From NCBI GenBank assembly GCA_035551995.1, contig DASZME010000007.1, positions 42,236-106,235 on the forward strand: DNA of 64,000 bases, in the 5' to 3' direction. Positions 25,996-32,976 of this stretch are shown piece by piece. Source of the DNA: RYN-428 sp035551995 (GTDB taxonomy: Bacteria; Planctomycetota; Phycisphaerae; Tepidisphaerales; Tepidisphaeraceae). Every line of letters begins with the position of its first letter. Positions within the stretch are counted from its first letter, which is position 1. The translations under genes were made by a program, and so were the position numbers. Below the pieces are notes generated by a model that saw nothing but the letters and a program-made list of their open reading frames with translations, was not told the DNA's origin and searched no databases.

Positions 25996-27060
25996 TCACA
26001 TCCGCCCGCCGCGCGCCGGGGCGTCGGCATTAACGCGGCCGAAGATCATTCTTCCCGCGCTCGTCTGCAAGGCGCGCGAGACGGTGAACTCGACTTCTTC
26101 GTTCTGCCGATTTTTTGCCTGCTCGACCACGACCATCGTTCCGTCGTCCAGAAATCCGACCCCCTGTCCCGGCTCTTCGCCGCCGCGGACGATTCGTACG
26201 AACATCTTTTCGCCGGGCAATACGGCCGGCTTCATCGCCGCCGCCAGGTCATTGATATTCACGACGTCGACGTTGTCGAGTTGAGCCACTTTATTGAGGT
26301 TATAGTCATTCGTGACCACGCGGGCGTTTAATTCCTTGCCGAGCCGAATCAGCTTATGATCGACGCTTTCGCCCGCCTCGAAATGCGACACGTCGTACGA
26401 TTTTATCTCCAAACGCGAGTCGGCGCGAAGTTTGGCCAGCACGTCCAAACCCCGGCGGCCGCGAGCGCGCTTGAGTTTATCGGAACTATCCGCCACGGCC
26501 TGCAATTCATCGACGATAAACTGCGGCACGATCACCTGCCCCTCGAGTATGCCGGTCTGGGCGATGTCGGCGATTCGGCCGTCGATCAACACGCTGGTAT
26601 CCAGGACCATCGCCCGCGGCCCCTTCTGCTGCCGGGAAAATTCGACGTAAGGGATGATGAAACGAAAATCGTCGCGCGTCTGAAGAACAAAACTGATCGA
26701 CAGATAACAGCAGACCGTCCCGATCACCACGTTCAGGAAACTCACCAGCGCCTCATGCTGCGGCTGGGTGAACGAGGCATCCACGGCAAATTGATCGACA
26801 AGCAATTTCACGACGAAGCTAAGGGAAAAAGCAATGGCCACGCCGACCAGCAATCCCAGAATAGCGCCGGAAAAGACGGCCAGCTTCCGGCGAGGCGAAA
26901 GAATATCGATGCAGACAAACAGAACGCCGACCGTGAGCGTGATCGGCATGACAAGCCAGGTGCTGGTGCTCGACCCCAGGCTCTGCGGGCTGCTGAGATA
27001 AAACCACCCGATGGCGGCCATCAGCAAAACGAACAAAGCCCGGAGGACTTGCAGCACCAT
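25996..27060 (-). CDS. PIN-TRAM membrane protein (YacL family)
   Basis: The product has 354 residues. Four N-terminal membrane helices (for example GAILGLLVGVAIAFSLSFVV) are followed by a PIN nuclease domain at about residues 145-265 (AMVLDTSVLIDGRIADI, ARVVTNDYNLNKVAQ with the conserved acidic residues) and a TRAM RNA-binding domain (GEKMFVRIVRGGEEPGQGVG). The YacL family is widespread in bacteria. The PIN domain suggests metal-dependent RNA cleavage near the membrane, but the physiological role is unsettled. It is downstream of uppP and pgsA on the same strand with small gaps. Confidence 0.92.
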   Translation of the reverse strand: MVLQVLRALFVLLMAAIGWFYLSSPQSLGSSTSTWLVMPITLTVGVLFVCIDILSPRRKLAVFSGAILGLLVGVAIAFSLSFVVKLLVDQFAVDASFTQPQHEALVSFLNVVIGTVCCYLSISFVLQTRDDFRFIIPYVEFSRQQKGPRAMVLDTSVLIDGRIADIAQTGILEGQVIVPQFIVDELQAVADSSDKLKRARGRRGLDVLAKLRADSRLEIKSYDVSHFEAGESVDHKLIRLGKELNARVVTNDYNLNKVAQLDNVDVVNINDLAAAMKPAVLPGEKMFVRIVRGGEEPGQGVGFLDDGTMVVVEQAKNRQNEEVEFTVSRALQTSAGRMIFGRVNADAPARGGRM

Positions 27061-27117
27061 GGTTCAGTTTCCATCAGACCGACCGCACGGAACCGGCCGC
27101 CGCCGCGCGTGGAAGAA

Positions 27118-28410
27118 TCAATACCCGTGCAAATACATCCAGAACATGCCGCCCGAGGCCAGCAGGCAATAGACGCCGAAGATCCACCATTGTCCTTTTT
27201 CAAGCAGCTTTGAAAGGATCGCCAGGGCCATGATACCGGCCACGAAGCTGCATCCCATGCCGATGAGGCTCGGAACGAAGGCGTGCATGCCCACCGGACC
27301 GGCGCCAGGTTCGTGATGGGTGATGAGCCGCAGCGCCTCGCGGCCGATGACGATCGGCGTGAGAACGACCGCCAGTGCGAAGCTGAATTCTTCCAGGCGC
27401 TGTCGCGCCACGCCGCGAAGCAGCCCGACGGATATCGTCGCGCCCGAGCGAGAAAAGCCGCGAAAGGGGAGGCAGACGCCCTGGATGGCGCCGATGGAGA
27501 CGCTATCCATGGTCGTGATGCCTTTGCGCGGATAACGCTGCGCCCTGCGATGTAGTCCGGAATAAAAGATCAGCAGACCCGCCGCCGCCAGGGCGACCGC
27601 CGACAGATCAAGGCGCTTGAACAGTTGTTCGATTTCCGCTTTACCTTCGTCGGAAAAAGCCAGGGGGGATTCCCCGTTTTGATTGACAAATCCCGTCGCG
27701 CCGAGCTTGAGGCGATTTTCGCTTCCGGGATTGCCGACGATCTGGATCAGCACGGCCGAAGGATTTTCCGAGTCCGCTTTTAACGTCGCTCCCGGCGGCA
27801 GGCCGTTGGGCTTGGCCGGTGCGTTGGCGTCGATCGCCAATCCCTGCCGATAAAATCCAAGAAGATCCTGGACGGTGCTGGTCGGCGTCACCACGACCGT
27901 CGATACGGGGAGTTCGTCGCTTCCCTTTGTCGCCTGCAGGGTAAGCGTGTCGCCGATCTTGAATAGCGGAACCTTGCGTTGATACGTCGCGGCAAGTTGC
28001 GTGACCCTGGTCGATGCGGTGGGTGACGCCGATTTGGAGCCGATCTCGACAAGGCCCTGGCTCATCAGCGTCGTATAGCCGGGATCGAGGTACATTTCGA
28101 TTCCCTTGATCAGCGGGAAGCCAACGATTCCGGTCGCGGCGGTGGCGACAATGACCTTCGTCGCGAAGCGCGCGAAGGCATCCTTGGACGCGAAGAAAAC
28201 CTTTCGCCACGCGCTCCAGAAATAGGCGATCACCGCGAACATCGTTCCGGTGTGAAGCATGACGAGCATGATGGTGAACTGGGGAGAGGCGGTATCTCGG
28301 ATGTGCATCAGGCGCGCGGCGGCGATGACGTGAGCGGAGCTGGAAACGGGGAGCAACTCGGCCATCCCTTGAATGACGGCCAGAATAATAATCTGAGTGA
28401 GAGTGAGCAT
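27118..28410 (-). CDS. uppP: Undecaprenyl-diphosphatase UppP (BacA) with large inserted domain
   Basis: The product has 430 residues against about 270 in the family. Both catalytic regions are present: QGMAELLPVSSSAH at residues 14-27 and GFSRSGAT at 318-325. Between membrane helices, residues about 110-265 form an extra soluble domain of roughly 155 residues. Without it the length would be normal. The insert contains GDTLTLQATKGSDELPVS and TPTSTVQDLLGFYRQGLAI, which resembles a domain of flagellar hook protein FlgE. UppP recycles the undecaprenyl carrier for peptidoglycan and glycans. The gene lies between pgsA and the PIN-TRAM gene in one orientation. Confidence 0.88.
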   Translation of the reverse strand: MLTLTQIIILAVIQGMAELLPVSSSAHVIAAARLMHIRDTASPQFTIMLVMLHTGTMFAVIAYFWSAWRKVFFASKDAFARFATKVIVATAATGIVGFPLIKGIEMYLDPGYTTLMSQGLVEIGSKSASPTASTRVTQLAATYQRKVPLFKIGDTLTLQATKGSDELPVSTVVVTPTSTVQDLLGFYRQGLAIDANAPAKPNGLPPGATLKADSENPSAVLIQIVGNPGSENRLKLGATGFVNQNGESPLAFSDEGKAEIEQLFKRLDLSAVALAAAGLLIFYSGLHRRAQRYPRKGITTMDSVSIGAIQGVCLPFRGFSRSGATISVGLLRGVARQRLEEFSFALAVVLTPIVIGREALRLITHHEPGAGPVGMHAFVPSLIGMGCSFVAGIMALAILSKLLEKGQWWIFGVYCLLASGGMFWMYLHGY

Positions 28411-28425
28411 GATCTTGTCGATTCC

Positions 28426-29100
28426 CTAAGGCCCCGGCGGAATTTTCCGATACATCGCGATGGTCCGCTGAACGGCGAGCAGCCCGCTGAAAGCCGTGAT
28501 GAGCAATGTCGCCCAGATGCAAAAATCCCGAAAATATCGCGCGTATGTTTCGTATCCGTGTTCGGTGAGGGCCGCCAGATAATTCACGTAAATCAGAATC
28601 GCGAGGATGGTGACCGACTGGGCGACCATCTTGAATTTTCCGCTGAACGCAGCCCCAAAACTCTGGCCGCTGCCTTCGGATAACGCGCGGAAGCTGGTGA
28701 CCAGAAGTTCGCGCGCGAGAATCAGCACGACCATCCACGGCGCCACGCCGGTGATCGTATAAACCACATATCGGCTGGCGACGCCATGGCTGAGCGGATC
28801 GGGGATGATGAAATTCTTGCCGGCGAAAAATATGAAGCTTCCGATAACCAAGACCTTATCCACGAACGGATCGACCACCCGTCCAAACGCCCCTTCCACC
28901 TTCCAAAGGCGGGCGAGATATCCATCGAAAAAATCGGTGATGAGCGCGATCAGGTAGATCAGAAAGGCGATATTCAGCAGCCATGGGCCGCCGCGGCCCT
29001 GGTATTGGTAATACCCCAGCATCGCGAAAAAGACAGCGGCCAATACAAGACGGGCGCCGGTCAGTGCGTTGGGAACATGTCGAAACATTGATCGCGGCAT
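28426..29100 (-). CDS. pgsA: CDP-alcohol phosphatidyltransferase, PgsA-like
   Basis: The product has 224 residues with several membrane helices. The CDP-alcohol phosphotransferase signature D-x2-D-G-x2-A-R-x8-G-x3-D-x3-D is complete in DFFDGYLARLWKVEGAFGRV followed by VDPFVDK. The start (VPNALTGARLVLAAVFF) is typical of PgsA, which makes phosphatidylglycerol phosphate from CDP-diacylglycerol and glycerol 3-phosphate. Other CDP-alcohol transferases are possible. It precedes uppP by 15 bp, so the two are probably cotranscribed in an envelope operon. Confidence 0.9.
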   Translation of the reverse strand: MPRSMFRHVPNALTGARLVLAAVFFAMLGYYQYQGRGGPWLLNIAFLIYLIALITDFFDGYLARLWKVEGAFGRVVDPFVDKVLVIGSFIFFAGKNFIIPDPLSHGVASRYVVYTITGVAPWMVVLILARELLVTSFRALSEGSGQSFGAAFSGKFKMVAQSVTILAILIYVNYLAALTEHGYETYARYFRDFCIWATLLITAFSGLLAVQRTIAMYRKIPPGP

Positions 29101-29218
29101 TCTACGGAGAATCGGCAGATGGGCAATGCGTCGCCCTCCGCGGCCCAGAGCGAGGCGTGAGGGAGTTCTTCGCCCGTTGCGAATCGCATGCGCTTTTTCG
29201 ATGCGTCGCGGAGCTTCC

Positions 29219-29560
29219 TCAGCTTCCGGACGCCAGGCAGATGCCCGCGCAGATCAGCAGAATGCCGGCGCCGGTATTCCACGAAACCCGCTCCTTGAGC
29301 AACAGCCAGGATGCGACGACCAGCAGGACCGGATTCAGACCCTCGAACGGAAAAACCCGGCTAAGGTTTTCGTTTTCCAGTAAGCCGATCCAGATGAAAA
29401 ACCAGACGCTCATCGAGACGATGCCCAGGCCGAGTTCGCCGTAGATTCTTGCTTGGGGGCGGGGGGTTGGCGTTTGCCGCATGGCGCGCTTGAAGAAGAT
29501 TTGCCCGGTCACCAGAAATAACTGGCAGAAGACGGCAAGGAAAATAGTGAACGGCTTCAC
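29219..29560 (-). CDS. Small EamA/SMR-type membrane protein (second of a pair)
   Basis: The product has 113 residues and about four membrane helices (TIFLAVFCQLFLVTGQIFFK, then SVWFFIWIGLLE, PVLLVVASWLLL, AGILLICAGICLASG). The GTG start overlaps the stop of the upstream partner by 4 nt. The frame is open further upstream, but that part lies over the partner gene. Paired four-helix proteins of this size, such as ArnE/ArnF, act as heterodimeric flippases or exporters for lipid-linked sugars or small cations. That role is inference. Confidence 0.78.
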   Translation of the reverse strand: MKPFTIFLAVFCQLFLVTGQIFFKRAMRQTPTPRPQARIYGELGLGIVSMSVWFFIWIGLLENENLSRVFPFEGLNPVLLVVASWLLLKERVSWNTGAGILLICAGICLASGS

Positions 29561-30012
29561 AGCTTTTCCTCCACCTTCATCAACGGCCGGGCGATGACGA
29601 GAATGCCGACGAATATCAGCCCGATGCCGGCCCACAGCCGGGGCGGCACCGTCTCGTGAAGGAACGTATGCGCGGCCCACGGAACCAAAACGTGAACGAC
29701 GTTCACCAGGGGAAACGCGATGCTCAGCGGGACGAATCGAAGTACTTGCAGCCACGTCAACAGGCTCAGGACATAGCTCACAATGCCGATCCACGTCCAG
29801 ATCGAATGCAGCGGCGCCGCCCAGCCAAGTACGCCGGCGGTTAGCGCGGCATTGTTCGCGACGAGCCGCGATCCCTTGGAAAGAAGCACTTCGCCGGTCG
29901 TATCGAGCACGGCGCCGACGAAGATGAGGAGATAGGGATTGACCACCCAGGCGAACGGACGCGGCCGCGGACGGACGCGACTGGCCGTTGGGAGCGCGGC
30001 TGTCTCGATCAT
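29557..30012 (-). CDS. Small EamA/SMR-type membrane protein (first of a pair)
   Basis: The product has 151 residues. After a Pro/Arg-rich start, four membrane helices are seen (NPYLLIFVGAVLDTTGEVLL, WIGIVSYVLSLLTWLQVL, IAFPLVNVVHVLVPWAAHTF, WAGIGLIFVGILVI). The GEVLLSKGSR segment keeps the membrane-embedded Glu typical of SMR-like folds. Its ATG overlaps the FemAB-like stop as ATGA, and its own stop overlaps the next gene, so three genes are translationally coupled. Proposed role: one half of a heterodimeric flippase or exporter. Substrate unknown. Confidence 0.78.
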   Translation of the reverse strand: MIETAALPTASRVRPRPRPFAWVVNPYLLIFVGAVLDTTGEVLLSKGSRLVANNAALTAGVLGWAAPLHSIWTWIGIVSYVLSLLTWLQVLRFVPLSIAFPLVNVVHVLVPWAAHTFLHETVPPRLWAGIGLIFVGILVIARPLMKVEEKL

Positions 30013-31196
30013 GCCTTGCCCCACAGCGTGTCGTAGTTGGGGAATTCCCGAAGAGTCTTGTCGTTTCGCGTCGGTTCCAACAGCGGCAAAACCCGCCGAA
30101 GGACGAAATTCGCCGCCGGCGACGTGTGCGTGACGTACAGATCCATCGGCATCAGCTCGCACTTGAGCCGTCGCTTGGGATCGTAGTTCAGCGAACTGCT
30201 GCAGTACCATTTCAAGCCATGCTTGATCGACCATTCGACCACGTCGCGCAGCGTGTAAAAGTACAGGTGCAGATCGAGGGCGACGTCGTAATCCAGTCCC
30301 AGATATTCGTCGTAAAGCGAATCCCCGTGAAGCATGCAAAGGCTGAACGCGATGGCCCGGCCATTTTGCCGCCAGATGAAAAAGCGGGTTTTGTCCGGCA
30401 TTTCCTGCCCGAGGCGACAGAGATAATTTTTCGTCAGCCGCTCGAATTGCAGGGGTGATTTGCGATAGACGTTTAGATACAGCGGATAAACTTCATCCAC
30501 GTACGGCGTTACGTCGGTGACCACCTCAAGCTCGATGGGGGCGGCGTCGGCGGCGTCGCGGAACTTTCGGCGGAGGTCTTTTCGCGTACTCTTGCTGAGG
30601 GTGGCGTTCATGTACGCCTCGAAATTTTCGTAGTCGATATTGAGCCGGGTGAACGGCAGGCTTGGAACGCGGGTGTAGCCGTTGTTCGAGAAGCATGAAA
30701 GCGGGCCGCGATAGTGGGCCGGAAATTCCTTCAACACGATCATCGAGGCGCGCGCCATGCGGGCATGCTTCACCAGGGCGTCGTGAAGCGAATTGGCGAT
30801 CCACTCGGCATGTTCGTCGGAGGTGTGATCCAGATGTCCTTCACCGGCCGCGCACCCCACCATCAGCGTCCGGATCGTCAGCGCCCGCGGAAATACCTTC
30901 CGCAAACGACCGGCCCACTTTTGCGCCGAGGCGGGGGAGCCTTGAAGCAGATCCTGATCGAGCAGAAAGAACGGCTGAATCGCCTGCACCTTTCCGTGCC
31001 GATCCTCCAGAACAAAATAACGATAATCAAATCCTTGCTGAATGGTGTCTTCGACGATCTCGTAATAACGGCGATCCTTGCGGCTATTGGCGAACGCTTG
31101 CTGCCAGGACGGAACCAAGTCGATATGGCGCCGCTCGGCCACATATACAGTGGAATGCGCAGTGATCAGGCGCGGCAATGAAGATTGATCTACCAT
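30009..31196 (-). CDS. FemAB/GNAT-like acyltransferase
   Basis: The product has 395 residues from the ATG giving MVDQSSLPRLITAH; the open frame upstream has no family character. Segments FFLLDQDLLQGSP, KSTRKDLRRKFRDAADAAP and WRQNGRAIAFSLCMLHGDSL, together with YDEYLGLDY, match the peptidogalycan-biosynthesis/GNAT proteins related to FemAB (DUF482 group). Such enzymes transfer aminoacyl or acyl groups to cell-wall or lipid precursors. It is the first gene of a coupled trio with two small EamA/SMR proteins, which suggests modification followed by export of a lipid-linked precursor (inference). Confidence 0.78.
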   Translation of the reverse strand: MVDQSSLPRLITAHSTVYVAERRHIDLVPSWQQAFANSRKDRRYYEIVEDTIQQGFDYRYFVLEDRHGKVQAIQPFFLLDQDLLQGSPASAQKWAGRLRKVFPRALTIRTLMVGCAAGEGHLDHTSDEHAEWIANSLHDALVKHARMARASMIVLKEFPAHYRGPLSCFSNNGYTRVPSLPFTRLNIDYENFEAYMNATLSKSTRKDLRRKFRDAADAAPIELEVVTDVTPYVDEVYPLYLNVYRKSPLQFERLTKNYLCRLGQEMPDKTRFFIWRQNGRAIAFSLCMLHGDSLYDEYLGLDYDVALDLHLYFYTLRDVVEWSIKHGLKWYCSSSLNYDPKRRLKCELMPMDLYVTHTSPAANFVLRRVLPLLEPTRNDKTLREFPNYDTLWGKA

Positions 31197-31384
31197 AAAT
31201 TTGCTAGACGGCCGGCGCCCCCTCCGGCAATTTTCCCTGGCGGACAGCCAGACGGCCGATCCGCGAAGCGGCGGATTGTAACAATCTTTCCGCCGGGCGA
31301 AAGAGGGCAAGCGCGGCGCACGACCGGTTTTTATCGGCCGTTCGAGACGCAAAGCCACAGCCCATCGCGAAATCCCAGGGACGA

Positions 31385-32845
31385 TTATGCGATAAGCCCA
31401 TTGACGACATGGCCATGCACGTCGGTCAATCGGCGGCGCGAGCCGTTGTGGTAGTAGGTGAGTTTCTCGTGATTCAACCCCAGGAGATGAAGGATCGTGG
31501 CGTGAAAATCGTAAATCGTGCAGATGTCCTGCACGGCTTTGTAACCTAGATCGTCGGTGGCGCCATGGCTGTGGCCCGCCCGTGCCCCGCCGCCGGCCAT
31601 CCATGCGGTAAAGCCGAACGGGTTGTGATCGCGCCCCTGGCTGGAGGTCTGATGGGTGGGCATCCGGCCGAATTCGGTCGTCCAGATCACCAGCGTGTCG
31701 TCCAGCATGCCGCGCTGTTTGAGGTCCATGAGCAGGGCGGCGGTCGGTTGATCCAGAATGGGGCAATGGCGTTCGTAGTCGGCTTTGAGGGTTTTGTGGG
31801 CATCCCAGTTCAGGAGCCCGTCGGCGCCGGAAGCATGTGAGCCGCAATAAAGTTGAACGAAACGCACGCCCCGTTCCAGCAACCGGCGCGCGAGAATGCA
31901 GTTGCGCGCGTAACCGGACTTGAGCGGGTTGGGACTGTCGGCGCCATACGATCGAATGACATGGGCGGACTCATTGGCGATGTCGGAAACTTCCGGCGCG
32001 CTAAGCTGCATCCGGGCGGCAAGCGCGTAGGAGGCCATGCGTGCCGCCAGATCGGATTCGCCTGGATGGCGGCGGGCGTCGGCGGCGTTGATTCGGTCGA
32101 GGAATTCCCGCAGATCGCGCTCGGCCTGGGGCGACGAGCCGGCCGGCGCGTCGAGATTCGCAATTGGCCGATCGGTGTTGAACGCGACGCCCTGGTGGGC
32201 GGCGGGCAAAAAGCCGTTACTCCAGTTGGCGGCGCCCGACGGAGGCAGGCCCCGCGGATCGGGGATGGCGACGAAGGCGGGAAGATTTTCGTTTTCCGTC
32301 CCGAGGGCATACCCCAGCCACGATCCCATGCTGGGGAAACCTTCCAGGATAAATCCGGTGTTCATCTGGAGCATCGCCGGCCCGTGCGTATTGCTTTTGG
32401 CGGTGAGGGAGTGAACAAAGCACATATCATCGACGCAGCCGCCGAGGTGGGGGAGAAGATCGGACACCCATTTGCCCGATTGGCCGCGCCGCGACCAGCC
32501 CCACGGGCTTTGCATGATGTTTCCGTTGCCTCCCTGAAAAGTGACGATTTTTTCGCCGGGCATCGGTTGACCGTTGAGCCGAATCAATTCAGGTTTGTAA
32601 TCAAACGTATCAAGATGACTCGCGGCCCCGGGGCAGAAAATCTGCAGCACGCGCTTGGCGCGCGGCGCAAAATGAGCGGGTTTGGGATCAGTCGCCGATA
32701 CCAGAGATTCCGAAGCGGCGGCGTCGCGCGCCAGCATCCACGCGAACGCCACGCTTCCCATGCACGTTCCCATGTCACCGAAGAATTGCCGGCGCGAGGG
32801 AGCCGAAGCGCGCGGCGGACGAATTTCAGGGTCAGGAGATTTCAT
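31385..32845 (-). CDS. DUF1501 family protein, Tat-exported
   Basis: The product has 486 residues from an ATG followed by a twin-arginine signal (SRRQFFGDMGTCMGSVAFAW). The body shows DUF1501 features: FCPGAASHLDTFDYKPEL, MPGEKIVTFQGG, VHSLTAKSNTHGPAMLQMN, VIWTTEFGRMPTHQ and GRDHNPFGFTAWMAGGG. The fold belongs to the alkaline-phosphatase-like group, but activity is unproven. DUF1501 genes usually follow a DUF1553 gene in planctomycetes, as here, and are thought to act in polysaccharide use. Exported folded, probably to the periplasm. Confidence 0.93.
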   Translation of the reverse strand: MKSPDPEIRPPRASAPSRRQFFGDMGTCMGSVAFAWMLARDAAASESLVSATDPKPAHFAPRAKRVLQIFCPGAASHLDTFDYKPELIRLNGQPMPGEKIVTFQGGNGNIMQSPWGWSRRGQSGKWVSDLLPHLGGCVDDMCFVHSLTAKSNTHGPAMLQMNTGFILEGFPSMGSWLGYALGTENENLPAFVAIPDPRGLPPSGAANWSNGFLPAAHQGVAFNTDRPIANLDAPAGSSPQAERDLREFLDRINAADARRHPGESDLAARMASYALAARMQLSAPEVSDIANESAHVIRSYGADSPNPLKSGYARNCILARRLLERGVRFVQLYCGSHASGADGLLNWDAHKTLKADYERHCPILDQPTAALLMDLKQRGMLDDTLVIWTTEFGRMPTHQTSSQGRDHNPFGFTAWMAGGGARAGHSHGATDDLGYKAVQDICTIYDFHATILHLLGLNHEKLTYYHNGSRRRLTDVHGHVVNGLIA

Positions 32846-32857
32846 ACTTCCATCTGG

Positions 32858-32957
32858 TTTAGCGGCCCCGCTTGCGGGGCGCGTTGAGGAGCGAGATCCA
32901 TTGAAGAAGCGTAGTCTATCGAGTCGCGGCGACGCGCCCGGCAAGCGGGGCCGCTAA
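32858..32957. repeat. Facing pair of the GCGGCCCCGCTTGCGGGGC repeat
   Basis: TTTAGCGGCCCCGCTTGCGG (continuing GGCGCG) at 32858-32883 and its inverted partner GGCAAGCGGGGCCGCTAA near 32940-32957 face each other across about 55 nt. Each core is itself palindromic. The pair fills the gap between the DUF1553 and DUF1501 genes. Confidence 0.7.
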
Positions 32958-32976
32958 GCAATTCCTCGTTCGCACG

